Source of the DNA: Adiantum capillus-veneris
Lineage: Eukaryota; Streptophyta; Polypodiopsida; Polypodiales; Pteridaceae
DNA length: 60,000 nucleotides
Assembly: GCA_014529385.2 (NCBI GenBank)
Contig: CM043944.1
Location: 90,441,384 to 90,501,383, forward strand
Direction of reading: 5' to 3'
Positions 27,280-40,069 of this stretch are shown here, piece by piece. Every line of letters begins with the position of its first letter. Position 1 is the stretch's first letter. A model generated the notes under the pieces. That model was not told where the DNA came from and searched no databases. It worked only from the letters and a program-made list of their open reading frames with translations. The translations under genes and the position numbers were made by a program.

Positions 27280-28855
27280 TGTAATGGAAATGGACTTTGA
27301 AAGTAGCGGAATTAGGAAATTAGGTGAAGCACTTTTGAGAGATTACTTTGTGAGCATAGCGGGTGAACTTAATTGATGGTAGCAACATAAACATGGTTCT
27401 TAGTTAACTTGGCATGAACAATACTTTTGAAAGAGAGAGCGAGTTAAGAGAACCTGACAATAGTTGAGCATTGGTTTCATATGGAGCCGGTCCCCCCTCC
27501 AATAGGCATTTGTATTATAGTTTCTCCCATCAAGAGAGACTTCGTACAATACAATCTTTGTGTTCCTTGTGACCTAGGTGATGCAATGAATATGGAAAGA
27601 TTCATACATCACAAGCATAACATAAACTTTGTAGAAAGCATTAACTATCCCAAGCCTTAGTCCCAAGGCCTCAAACACCTTCGAAGGTGGAGATAGCTAG
27701 CGGGGGATGAGGATAGGGAAAAGGAAGAAGAAACATTTCATAGGAGAAAGAAATAGTTCCTCACTTATCATCACTCTTCTTGCTAGCATACATAATAGCA
27801 TAGTAATGAAGACGGAGAAGATGGAAAGCTTAAGCATTGAATCATGGCTCTTGGTTGGATTTGCATTCCATAGGCAAGAGTGTTGGCGTAGGCTGTCACT
27901 TCTCACATGCCTGGAGAAGGAGGTGGAGTTCCTCAACTTTTTCAACAAGTGATAATGATCCACAAAATGAGTGTGTGAGTGGTGTTTAACCCCCCAGAAC
28001 CCCCCTTGCTTGCTTGGGGCGAGTTGTAGATTTTCCACATGCTTCCAGCTCATTAGACCCCTCTCCCCCTAGCCAATCACATGCATCATACAGTCAAGTA
28101 CATGGGTAGTCTTTTGACAAGTGTCCTCCTTACCCCTTAGAGAGAGAGAGAGAGAGAGATTGAAAATATCTAGAAATTTGTTGGATGGAACTAGAAGCTC
28201 ATTGAAGCCCTCTTTAGCCCAACCAATAGCATTCAAGCACACCATGTGGTTAAGCTTAGGGAGAGTCTGACATGTGTCCCATGTGCCCTTTGAGAAAAGG
28301 GGTGCCCTTAGGGTGAGTGGAAGGTTAGGTCAAACATTCCCCTAACTTTGGGATTTTCATGCATAGGAAGCTTCTCAAGCACCTTCCTCATTAATTTTGT
28401 AGGGTCTCTTTTGACTCAAGCACCTTACCCCCCATGCATGGGATGCTTCTTAAGCACCTTCCTCATTAAGTATGACAAGTACCTCAAGTACCTTAGTCAT
28501 CAAGCATGACAAGCACCTTAGGTCGAGTTCCCACCTCAAGCTCAGCCGTAGCTTGCCTAAGGTCAAAGGCAAGTTTAGGTCAAGTTTCCACCTCAAGCTT
28601 AGCCCTAGCTCGCCTAAGGTCAAGGACTTTTAACACTAACCATTGGAGGTCTTTAATGAAGCTAACTCTAAGGTCTTTTAAGCTCCATTAGTTAACCTTG
28701 CTCTTTGCCACACCATCACTCATTTGGGACCCTTTACCATTAGCCCCGTGTTGAGATAGATCCATAAGCACATGTTATATTCTAAGCCTTGTTCCCGTTT
28801 ATTATCCCACATTAAATGATCATTTTAATATGAGAAAATCATTTGGGTTGGTTAG
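27280..28855 (-). mobile_element. LTR of gypsy element G1 (3' LTR, end truncated)
   Basis: It starts TGTAATGGAAATGG and matches the three LTRs at 41-49 kb along most of its length. The terminal TATTAGATTTTATGACA is missing: the sequence jumps from GGTTAG at 28855 straight into internal sequence. Confidence 0.75.
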
Positions 28856-30733
28856 TCTCCCAAGTAGAGTGACAAATTCTACATGGTGTTTGAGAGACTT
28901 CGTCATCCCAAACATGATACTTAGTATGAATACTACTTAAATTTGTGCACAATAAAGAGAGAATTAGTCTTATAAGACAAAACATTGATCATTGAAAAGA
29001 AACATGTACATTTGCTTACTCTAATGTAGCATTGTAAGCATTGACAAGGTTCATACTATCCTTAAGTTGGATTCCTGGCATCCAGCTAGCATCTTCAAAA
29101 GGATTTTTTGAACTTAATAAGATACCGTCGAATAATCTTACCATGTCGTAGTACCTAGTCTTCATGCCGAAGGATAGCTTCGGGTTGTAGCACCTCTTCT
29201 TGGTCTTCGATTTCGGGAGGGTCTTCAATAATTGGTTCATTTGGAGGCTCTCTTTTGTAGGGCTTAAGTAGGCTCACATGAAAAGCATTATGTATGAGCC
29301 AATGGTTAGGCAACTTGAGTTGATAAGCCATCTCATTGATTGGCTTCAGAATCTGAAAAGGACCTTTACTAGTTTAGCATAATACTTTTGATGGCCCGTA
29401 GGATTTTTGCTGTTTGCCTCAATCGAGCCTTAGGAAACTTAAGTAAGACCCAATCATTTTCTTTGAACGTTAAGGCCCTTATGTGCTTGTCAGCAGCAAC
29501 TTTTTGCCTTATTTGGGAGATGGATATAGCCTCCTTAATCTTTTGAAGAGATGCTTGCAGGTCACGGCTATACTCATCGGCAATGAAAATCTTCCCATGT
29601 ACTTTAAGTAGCAAGGGACTTTTAGGTCTTCCCTCTATGATTTCAAAAGGTGCTTTTCCCGTAGAAGTATGGATAGTATTATTATACGCATTACAAGAGG
29701 TAAGTACCTTTCCCATTGTGAGCATTGATCTACTTCTCTAACATAACTCTTAGTAGATCAATAATTGTAAGATTGGCTATCTCACTTTGGCCATCCGTTT
29801 GTGGGTGATAGGCCGAAGCGAAATTCAATCTTGTACCTAGATTTTCGAAGAGACCTTTCTAGAAATTACTGGTCATTCTAGGATCTCTATCTGACATGAT
29901 GGATGTTGGAAATCCATGGTGTTTGAAAATCTGGGATATGAAGAGAGTTGCCATTTGGTGTGCCTTAATAGTCTTCTTGACAGGGATAAAGTGTGCTTGC
30001 TTGCTAAACCTGTCGATTATTGTCCATATTTTCGTATTCCCATGGATAGACTTGGGTAATCCAAAGATAAAATCCATGGATATACTCTCCCATGGTGAAT
30101 TAGGAATTGGCAATGGCTGGAGTAATCCAGGTTGCTTTCCTCTATCATACTTGGTCTTCTGGTATACCACACATTTTGAAAAATACTCTTGTATGTCCAC
30201 TTTCATGGTGGGCCAATAAAAGTACGTCTCTACTCCTCAAAGAGTAGGTTGAATACCTCTATGCCCCACATAGGGAGGAGCATGGGATTCATACATGAAT
30301 TTCTCATGAAGGGAGTGGGTAACACATAGCCTATTGCCATGGAGAACATAACAATCCTGAAAGGTGAATGGTTCCTCTTTCTTCTCCAATGCAAGGGCTG
30401 ACATTATGTCTTTAAAGTTAGGGTCAGTAGCATACTCGTCTATCATAGAAGATAGACCATTGTGAGTTGCTATTGACACAACATTAGCTTTTGGTCGTCG
30501 TGAAAGTGCATTAGCCACTTGATTGTGCTTACTAGCAATGTGAGCAATGTGGAAATTAAATTGCAAAAGAAAATTTGACCACCTCATTTTTTTGTTGAAA
30601 AGCTTTGTTTGTGTCATAAAGTACTTGACACTTTGATGGTCTGTTCATAAAATGAATGGAGTCCCCAATACACAGTGCTTCCATGTGTCTAGGGCATGTA
30701 GAACAACTAACAAATATTTCTCATAAATGCCTT
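28856..30733 (-). pseudogene. Gypsy element G1 internal part: RNase H and integrase
   Basis: Minus-strand frames in order: WTDHQSVKYF-type RNase H end with KHNQVANALSRRP (about 30600-30480), integrase zinc-binding region (HRGIQPTL), catalytic core DFIFGLPKS and IDRFSKQAHFIPVKK with SDRDPR (30200-29860), YHPQTDGQSE in another frame (about 29800), and a C-terminal segment (HIRALTFKENDWVLLKF, 29725-29369). It is a chromovirus-like Ty3/gypsy pol. Frameshifts and stops make it inactive. It ends abruptly at 30733, where a copia LTR begins. Confidence 0.8.
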
Positions 30734-30816
30734 GTTAGGAAATAAGACGTAGCTAAATAGATAATTGAGTAGATTACTTAATGGAGAGAGACAGATTTAC
30801 ATACACAAGATTATAG

Positions 30817-30865
<49 letters not shown>

Positions 30866-32069
30866 CACGATATACGTGGTTCACCCAATGTGGGCTACGT
30901 CCATAGGAAAGCAGCCACTCAATGGCTTTAGTACTTCAAAACAAGAAGTAGTTTACAAAGGGATTATACCCTTAATGGAGCTCCCGCCTTGCTTCACTCT
31001 CACCACCTCACACTCACCTTGTTGCATCAACTTCACCTATGAAATGTGTGTAGAAATGGCCTCCTTTTATAGGCCAAAAGGGCTGCCGTCTCTCATGAGA
31101 GGCAGCCATGTGTAGCCGCCCTTGTGTAGATAAGTCCAAATCGGACCCTCCAGTCCGTCCATGTGTGGCCGCCCTTGAGAAGACAAGTCCACTTTTGAAT
31201 TCGGCCACCATCCATTGAATTCGGCCACCGGCCCACCGGCCATTGACTTCCGACAACCGGCCACCGGCCATTGACTACCGGCCACCGGCCAACCGACGGT
31301 TGTTTTTCGACCACTTTTCGGCCACCGTCCGGCCATAATATTCCGGAAAAAAGGAATATTCCGGCGAGGGGAAAATTTCATTGGTCTGCATCTCAAAATA
31401 ATCGTGCAATTGAGATTCTTGATTTATGGGATAAGAGCAATCCATGCCTTGTTGTGGGCTAGACTTTCAGTATTGAGATCATTGCCCAAATGGTCGCTTT
31501 TAGTGCAGATGTTTATGAAGTCATAGCTAGAAATGTTAAGTATGGAGCCTGATTTACCCCTTGTAATTTTTTGTATTGAAAATGCACATTTATAAGGCCC
31601 CCGTTATGAGAAGAAGCCAGCGTGAAGAAAAATCACTCGTCAAAAATAAAAAATTTTACGGCCATGCTCGTCGGAATATTCCTTTTTGTTGAAATATTAT
31701 GGCCGGAAAGTGGTAGGAAAACGGCCAACCGGTTGGCCGGTGGTTGATAGTCAATGGCCGGTGATCTGTGGACAGCCTTTTCTACACATAGAAACGGATT
31801 GTGAAGCATTGTGAAGTTGATGTGAGGTGGTGAGAGTGAAGCAAGACGGGAGCTCCAAAAGGGTATAATCCCTTTGTAATCTACTTCTTGTTTTGAAGTA
31901 CTAAAGCCATTGAGTGGTTGCTTTCCCATGGACGTAGCCTACTTTGGGTGAACCACGTATATCGTGTGTGCACTCTCTCTCTCTCTCTCTACAATCTCTC
32001 ATGTGTGAAAATTATCTCTCTCCTTTAAGTAAACTACTCAATTATCTACTTAGCTACGTCATATTCCCT
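30734..32069. repeat. Opposed copia LTR copies forming a large inverted repeat
   Basis: The left arm (30734 to about 31373, starting TGTTAGGAAATAAGACG) and the right arm (about 31650-32069, ending CATATTCCCTAACA) are reverse complements over several hundred bp, including ATATACGTGG, CTTTAGTACTTCAAAACAAG, CACCGGCC and GGAATATTCC blocks and a GA tract in each. A 270-bp core separates them. The right copy runs from TGTTAAGTATGG (31537) to CCTAACA (32069) and is followed by TAGTATCAAAGC, a degenerate tRNA-Met primer site. Confidence 0.75.
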
Positions 32070-35000
32070 AACAACTAGTATCAAAGCAAGTCATTTTTTG
32101 CCATGAAAATTTTGGTTTTCGGCAAGTGATATTCCTTCACGCACGATGTCTTCTCCTCATAAATGGGAGCCTTACAAATGTGCGCTTTCACCATAGAAGA
32201 TTACAAGGTAAATCATGCTCCATACTTAACAATCTCCCACTTGGAGACTGATCTCAAAACCAAACCTGTGACTGCTTTCCATCCTGGCTTCTTATCCTTG
32301 AATGCCGATTGAGGATGAGCAAAAGCTCAACTTCTCCTTGTTGACCACCTTTGTAAACATGTCTGGTCTGCAGGATTTTCACTTGTATGCACCTTTCCTA
32401 GCTTTAGATGTCCCTCTTCCAAAAGAGTGCGTATGAAGTGATATCTCACCTCAATGTGCTTTGTCCTTGAATGAAAGGCTAAGTTCTTCGCAAGATGGAT
32501 AGCGCTTTGGCTATCACTGTACAAGACACAATTGTCTTGTTTGAATCCAAGATCTTCTAAGAATCTGTGAAGCCACAGAATTTCTTTGCTTGCCTCCATC
32601 ATTGCTACATACTCTGCTTCCGTGGTAGAAAGTGAAACCATTTTCTGCATCTTTGAAGCCCAGCTTACTGTTGTGCCTCCAATTGTGAACACATAGCCAA
32701 TAGTGCTCCTTCGAGTATCTTTGTCACCTGCCATATCTACATCAGCATACCCTTCTAGAAAAATATCAGTTCCTCCAAAATACAAAGCATTTGTTGTTGT
32801 CCCTTTTAGATACCTAAGTATCCACTTCACAGCTTGCCAATTCTCTTTACCTGGGTTGTCCATGAATCTACTCACAACTCCCACTACATGTGCAATGTCT
32901 AACCTTGTCCAGATCATAGCATACATTAGAGAACCTACCGCTGCAGCATATGGAACTTTAGACATATAGGCTATCTCCTCTTGTGTCTTTGAACACATAT
33001 CCTTTGTTAGTTTGAAATGACCAGCCAAATGTGTAGAAGCTGGTTTTGCATTTTGCATTTTGCATTGCAAACCTTTCTAGTACCTTCTTGATGTAATCTT
33101 CTTGAGATAGCTTTATTGTCTTCTTCGTCCTGTCCCTTGATATTTTCATACCAAGTATCCTCTTTGCAGCACCTAAATCTTTCATTGAAAAATATTTAGA
33201 CAGCTCCTCGTTTAGGTCTTTGATGTCCTGCATGTTAGCACTTGCAATCAACATGTCATCAACATACAACATTAGGATGATGAATTTCCCATCTCCCAAA
33301 TTCTTCGTGTAGACGCAGTGATCCGAGTTGCATCTTATGAATCCATGATCCAACATCCATCGATCAAACTTTAAGTACCATTGTCTTGATGCTTGCTTTA
33401 AACCATACAAGCTCTTCTTTAATCTGCAAACCATTTTCTCCTTACCTTTTACTTCATACCCCTTTGGTTGAAGCATGTAGATTTCCTGCTCTAAGTCACC
33501 GTGAGGGAATGCCGTATTTACATCCATTTGCTCGAGATTTAGATCATGAGCAGCCACAAGGCTTAAGACAAGCCTAATTGAGTTCATTTTTACAACAAGA
33601 GAAAATATTTCATTGAAGTCAATACCTTTCTTTTGAAAAAACCCTTTTACCACAAGCCTAGACTTGTACCTTTTCTTCCCACCTTCTTCTTCCTTCAGCT
33701 TGTACACCCATTTATTTTGAAGTGCCCGATTACCTTTAGGCAACTCAACCAACTCCCATGTTTGGTTGCGATGTAGTGAGTCCATCTCCATTTGCATGCT
33801 CTTCGTCCATTCTTCTTTGGATTCATGTTGCATAGCTTCTTCGTATGATTCTGGCTCTCCAGAATCTGAGATCAAGAGATGGTTGAAGGAAGGAACAAAC
33901 CTTTCTGGAGGTCTACTTGCTCTTGTAGATCTTCGGGGAATAGGTTGAGGCTCCTCATTTGGTTGACGTTGTTGCACATTGTCACTGTTTGCAGTCCTTG
34001 AGTCTTCACCGTCCTCAAGCTCCATGTACTCATCACCTATTTCTTTTGTTTGTTTTCTTTCCAAGTAATCTTTGTACATATTTAGTTCGTTAAAAATTAC
34101 ATCCCTACTCCTTAAGATTTTACCATCTTCAGAATTCCATAGGCGATACCCAAAGTCACCTTCTCCATAGCCAATGAAGAAACACTTTTTGGACTTTGCA
34201 TCTAGCTTTGATCTTAGGCTTCTATCTATGTGCATGAAAGCCTCACACCCAAACACTTTGAGAAATGCATAATTCACTGGTTTACCTGTCCATGCCTCTT
34301 CTGGAACTCCCCCATCCAATGCCATTGAGGGTGACCGGTTGATTAAATACACGGACGTACTTACAGCTTCCGCCCAAAGCTCAAGCGGTAGGCCTGCATG
34401 TAGCAGCATGCTTCGTGCTCGCTCCATGATTTTCCTGTTCATCCTTTCCGAAATCCCATTTTGTTGAGGTGTCCTTGGGGTTGTCCTTTGCCTCCGAATT
34501 CCATTGCTAGCACAAAAGCTTTCAAAAGCTTGGCTGCAATATTCACCTCCATTGTCGGATCTGGGGCATTTAACCTTGGTACATGTTTCATTATCCACAA
34601 AGGCTTTCCACCTTTGAAATATGGAAAATACATCGGATTTATTCTTCATGACATAAACCCATGTTTTTCTAGTCGCATCGTCTATGAATGTTACATAGTA
34701 CAATGAGCCACCAAGTGATGGTGTACTTGCAGGACCCCAAACATCAGAATGAACCAGCTCAAGTTTTTTATTTTTTCTTTCATTTCCTGATTTTTGAAAT
34801 TTTACCCTCTTTTGTTTACCATAAACACAATCTTCACAGAACTCTAAGTCCACTTCTTTCAAACCTGGCAGAAGCTTCTTTGTTTGAAGGATTTGCATTC
34901 CTTTGGCACTCATATGCCCAAGCCGGTAGTGCCACACCGCACTGTCAACTTCTGTAGTTGCTACACAAGCTGAAGGTTGCGTGCTCGTAGTATACAAGTA

Positions 35001-35995
35001 AAGTGTACCGACCTTTTCTCCCTTGGCAACCACCAAAGATCCCTTTGAGATCTTCCACCGTTTGTTTCCGAATGCAATGTTGTGACCTTCATTGTCCAAT
35101 TGTCCTGTAGAGATCAAGTTTTTCCGAAGAGAAGGAACATGCCTAACATCTTTAAGCTTCCATTCATTTCCGTTAGCAGTTTTCACAGAAACTGTACCTT
35201 TACCGTCGACAATCTCACAAGCTTCATCATCTCCCAAGTATACATACCCAAAATTACCTTTGGTGTAATCTTGGAAATGTTGCTTGTGTGGTGTCGCATG
35301 GAATGAAGCCCCGGAATCTACTATCCAGGAATTAGACACATTTTCTAATGAGAGAATTAGAGCATCTTGCTCTACTTTACCTGCCACATTGGCCTCTGAT
35401 GTTGGCTTGTTGTCTTGAGACTCAGTCTCCTTCTTCTTCTTGGACCAGCAATCCTTCTTGACGTGGACCTTCTTGCCGTAGTTCCAACATTCAAGAACTG
35501 ACTTTGTGCGTGATTTGCTCAGTCTTGAGCGATCACGACCCTTTTGGTTTTTGAACCTCTCCTTAGGACTTCCTCTTGTTTCCACTGATAGTGCAGCACT
35601 TGATGATTCTATTATGCTTCTCCTTCGCATTTCCTCGCTTAGGAGAACACCCACAACATCATCAAACTTAAGAGTATTTGTGCCAGAGATAGAATTACTT
35701 ACAGCCGTCACAAGGCTGTCCCAACTATCTGGTAGAGATGATAGTATAAGGAGAGCTCGCACTTCGTCATCGAAATTGATTTTCACCGATCGAAGTTGAC
35801 TTATGTTTGTGTTAAAGTCATTTAGGTGTTCTGCAACTGAACCATTCTCTGCCATGCTCTCCCCAAGGCTTAATCAACAATTTTTAAGCTCTAAAGGAGA
35901 GTTCAAACTTTCTTGAGTATTATACCAACCCATGTACACCTTCCCCATATTGGGTAACTTAAGATCAAATTGATGCAAGGATATCAATCGGATTG
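32070..35995 (-). mobile_element. Ty1/copia retrotransposon C1, 5'-truncated
   Basis: The pol region runs right to left and ends in a polypurine-like CCAAGTGGGAGAT followed by an LTR start TGTTAAGTATGG (32231 leftward). Degenerate gag lies at 35860-35990. No 5' LTR or primer site is found to the right of 36000. The left LTR is incomplete and merges into the opposed LTR structure. Confidence 0.8.
32327..35855 (-). pseudogene. Copia gag-pol polyprotein, two small frameshifts
   Basis: The first frame (35855-32958, 965 residues) holds a UBN2-type gag region, a zinc knuckle with one Cys changed to Tyr (CWNYGKK), protease (WIVDSGASFHATP), a gag-pre-integrase motif (WHYRLGHMS), integrase with HSDVWGP, SDNGGEY and PQQNGISER, and reverse transcriptase with QMDVNTAFPHGDL and LYVDDMLIAS. 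RNase H continues in another frame (33070-32327: DVDMAGDKDTRRSTIGY, STTEAEYVA, SDSQSAIHLAKN, RTKHIEVRYHFIR). The switch lies in a repeated ATGCAAAATGCAAA stretch near 33055, consistent with a 7-bp duplication. A 5-bp CAGAC duplication near 32365 shifts the last residues. Otherwise nearly intact, so relatively young. Confidence 0.9.
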
Positions 35996-36203
35996 TTGAT
36001 AGTTGCTTGTGTATGACAATAATTTCCTTAGAAGAGCAGGAGGCTCAAGGCAAGGACTTGTCACTGGAGTGCAAGGCAAGGATGCGGCATTGTCTCACTA
36101 CACCGGACATTTTAACCATGAAAAGGTTTGTAGAAACAATTCAAGTACTTGACTCTATTGTACGCATCTCGATAATAATCCATGAATGTTTTAATATCAT
36201 TTT

Positions 36204-36660
36204 GTAGATCATAATATACCACAAGAAATACTCCAAGGACAACGCAAAGTTCCCTTTGTTTGCAATGAAAGTTATTACAAGATTGTGTGGTGGGTACCCC
36301 GTGCCACTGAACACCAAAAGGATAATTTTGATAGAGAAATAGTTTTCTCTATGCATGTTTGGCATCGGGTATGGGTGCCAAGCACTCAAGGCCCCCTATT
36401 TCATGTCCTACATAGCTCATGCCCTGGCGGCAAGAGTCGAAGACCCGAAGAGACTGGATCCATACAACAAAAGGCTATTTTTAAGGGACAGAAGACGCTT
36501 GATTCCTGCGGGGATTCTGTCATCAACATAGGAAAGATTTTGGCTAAGGGGTGTGCACGTCAAAGAGTTACATAGTGAGGAAGAAGGGGGTGCAATGAAG
36601 AGAATAAAAACAACGGGATTAGGCCCATATTCTCCCACTCTGGACTCGTGACTATCGCCA
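36204..36660 (+). pseudogene. Unidentified exon-like remnant
   Basis: One + frame from about 36208 reads IIIYHKKYSKDNAKFPLFAM, then a gap to MFGIGYGCQALKAPYFM and DPKRLDPYNKRLFLRDRRR, and on to 36653, interrupted by TAG at about 36341 and about 36527. A TAG acceptor lies just before it at 36206. Composition is protein-like. I do not recognise the family; a transposon-linked or plant-mobile-domain-like protein is possible. Confidence 0.35.
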
Positions 36661-38705
36661 CGTCTCATGGTGCTCCCTCACATTTGAGTTTACCAAAGCC
36701 CTTTGCTTCTTCTCTTTGTGGATGAGTTGTAAAGAACATGTAATTTTTTTGCTCTTAAGAATCTCCTTCTACCTTGCTCTATGTATAAGCCGTCTATAAG
36801 TTCATTGGTGTAACTCTAGTAGGCTATTGGCTCTATTTTTGCCTCCTCATGTCTGATGTGCTTAAAGTAACGTGATCTTTCCATGTAGTGGGTATTTTCC
36901 ATGCCTTGTGTTGACCCTATTGATAATGAGCCATATGTCTTGGCAAAATATGGACCACGGTTAATAGTATATGCTGCATTGGAATAAATCAAAATGGTGA
37001 GTAGAGTAGGGAGTTATGGAGCATATATTGTTTGCATATAGAACATGCTAACTCTCCATGTACTGAGTGATATGGTGCCCACTCCACCCTGCTAGGTATT
37101 GTGCCCACCCCACCCTGTTAGGTACGCCTTCTTCAAATTCAGCAAGGCTGCTTGAAATGATGTGAGCTTACTTTCATCCCCCGAATGCTGCTCAACATAG
37201 TGGAAGATTTTATCAAGTGATTTCCACACATTTTTCTTGTGATTTTGGATCGCCCCACCACGATCATTGTCTTTAGCCACTCTATGTAACTGTTTCCATT
37301 TGTTGAACAGGTTTCTCTTCTCCTCTCTATTAGACTCTTTGAGGCTAAACCCAAGAAAACTTTTGGCCTTCATGCGGCCTATCGATGCTTTCCTTGGTAC
37401 CTTGTAACGACCTTGAGACATCTTAGGGTCCTCTTTGATTTTTAAATTTCCTCCATGCAGACCAATGTACTTTGAGAGAACTTTCTCTAATGCTTTGATG
37501 ACTTTTTTTGACTCGCTCACTGGCTTTAAGGTCCATGCAAAACATATGTACAAATGAACCACCTTTTCAATTATTGTACAAAGTGCATGGAGTGTACAAA
37601 CGTGAACTCACACAAAGGAATATCAAGCACTGCCTAAAAAACCTTATCTTGAAGATGTCTGTTGGGGGAGCTCTACTCCATTGCACACTCTCAAGAGATT
37701 GTGCATCGGCCATGCAGTATGAACATGAATTTTTCCCACAGATGCACAATGTGTTATGTTGTATATGCAATTAAGAGTCTTTAAATCACTTGTCATGTGC
37801 CATTTGACTTTTTAGTCACCAATGCAAATCACTCCACTGAAAGAACACCTCCATTTCTTTGGTCTCACTGATGATAGAAGGAATCTGGGTTTGACTAAAA
37901 ACCCAATGGAGGATTTCAAAATCTTCTTCATCAACCTGCATGTGAAAAAAGGAACATAAAGCCAAGAAACATTTATGCAATATTTTTGTTATTATAGATT
38001 AAACCAAGTATATCTCAAATGATCATAGCGTCAGAATATTATTTTTTAACTGCATCGTGGGTCCTCTTTGGTTATTGATGGATCCAAAGCTATATTCATG
38101 AGGGTAATGGTGACTCTCTCTAGCTTCCTGTTCTTTAGGATCTTTCACTGGTCGAGCTTCAAAGAAAACTTGAGAACCCTATTGCACTCCACTTGACTCA
38201 TATCAAAGAAGTGAGCTACATACCTTTGCAATGCTTCAAGATCAACAAAGATGTTGTTATGCTCATTAAATTGTACCTCTCTCCCTCCCTTGCCTATAAA
38301 TGTTGCTTCAGTATGGAATGGTGATTCAAGTTTCTCAAACACCTCATCATTTAAGTGTCAACGTGTAGTCTTTACATGTGATGGATATGATCCTCTTTTT
38401 AGCTAATGCTTTGAAGAGTGCCATGTATCCATATGCGAGATGCCACTCTCATCAAGTATTGCTTGCACTTCCATTGGCTCCAGTTGATTCTACTTCATGA
38501 AGGAGGTAAGGAGCCTCCCTTTAAATTTATCAAAGTTTTTAAGAGTTTTCATCTCTTCAACTGCTTGTTTTGGAGCTAGACTACTGTAATCCACTCCGGC
38601 ATTGGAACTTGCTCTATTCGAGTTTGGATGTATCAAAGACTTGCAAAGAAAGCACCATGCGTCATGATCAATCATAAGAAAGTGTAAAGTATATATATGG
38701 TACAA

Positions 38706-39361
38706 AAGTAGAAACAAACTTTGAGTTACCTTAAATCTCGTATTTGTTGTTTTAGGCCATCGCTACTAGTCTTCATATTTTCTATGTTGCATGAATCTCT
38801 TTTTTTTTTTTGACTCCCAAGCACGGTGTATTTCATACACAAACTTGTGATATTCTTCTCAAGGCTTTGGATTGTCTCTCTATTTGATGAAATTCTGGTT
38901 GCATGCTTCAGTAAGTTTCTTCAATTGCATGTTCTCCATCGTTGGGAGGTCTATTTGCTTTTCTGCATTCGATCCTCGGATTTCCAAATGTTCAGTGTAT
39001 CCTAATAGCCCATCCTTGCCATCGCCTGTGAAATGTAAAAGTTTAGTGATATTAGTAAAGGGAGGTGCCACATTTGTTGTAGGATCCTTTGGGTTAATAG
39101 ACCCATCGGTCCACAAATCCAAATGATGTTCCTTGTTTTTCCTTCTCAGTTCTTTCTCCATTTGGGATTAAAAAGACTCTTTCCTACGTTTTTACAATGA
39201 TGTGTACTCTTGCAATACATCAACATGAAGATGATGCATGTGTTCCTTCTTTGGGTAAGTGTTGAAGATGAAGGGGTTGAGGATTGCAAGTTCAAATTGA
39301 GTTTTTCATCAGAAAAAGAAGTGATGTCCATTCCTAGAGTCGATAGAGCAACAGATAGACA
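38706..39361 (-). repeat. Duplicated transposase exon-1 segment S1
   Basis: It matches 40070-40631 from AAAAGTAGAAACAAACTTTG to GTCGATAGAG. In both copies homology stops close to the boundary with the FAD-oxidase fragment. Confidence 0.8.
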
Positions 39362-39364
39362 GGC

Positions 39365-40068
39365 CTTCTACTTTATGGTTGTCAGCCTCTCAAAGTTGCT
39401 GCCAAAGAAGGAGGTTTGCCAATGGGGCTCATTGTAGTCGGCCTTGTTCATGTAGCATCCGGATTGAGGAGTGAGCTCCTATAGCAGCCCATTTGCACTC
39501 ATAACTAGCCAGCTCTTGTGTCGCTACGTTCCCGCGCAATCTTTGTCCCATGTCCAAGTTGCCACCACTATCACATGCCACAATGTGGTGTGCCATGCTG
39601 GGTTCACTGCATTGTCCACCTCTATCTTTGCCACAGCCCGCGCCCGGCGAGTAGATGCCCAATGATTTTGTCCACCCCCATGCCAAAAATCTCCATGAAA
39701 GCTGTAGAAAACCTCTGCGCTGCCATCACTTTGTAGAAGATCTTTGGGAAGAAGCCGTGAGGCAAGCACTGCGTAGTCGCCCATCCTATCGGTGCAGCTT
39801 GCCCCAGCTTTGGTGCATCTGTATACGTATTTTCACCAGGCTTGGAAACTTGGAAATGCTTGAATGCTCAAATTTAAGCTCATCTCATCGGCATGCATCT
39901 CTGCAATGGTAGCGATGGCGTCGAATGTGCTGAGGGCTTCCGTGCTCGCGCTGGGTAGCAAGTAATTTGTGGTTATGGAGGTGAAGGAGAGGTAGGAGTA
40001 TCTTGTCCAGGTTCCAGAATCCAAAAGAGAAGCCTGGAACTCAACAAATTTGGCCACGAGGGTCTCAA
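39365..40068 (-). pseudogene. Captured 3' fragment of a BBE-like FAD oxidase gene
   Basis: About 700 bp with about 90 percent identity by eye to 53365-54040 of the oxidase locus. It covers the C-terminal substrate domain (FVEFQASLLDSG, YLSFTSIT, EMHADEMSLNLSIQAF, LWHVIVVATW, the NEADYNE region) with its own small shifts. At two places (FQAS to YSYLSF, and GDYAV to SRLLPKDLLQ) it keeps bases deleted at 53 kb, so it was not copied from the present 53-kb sequence. It sits exactly between the two S segments. Confidence 0.85.
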
Positions 40069-40069
40069 A

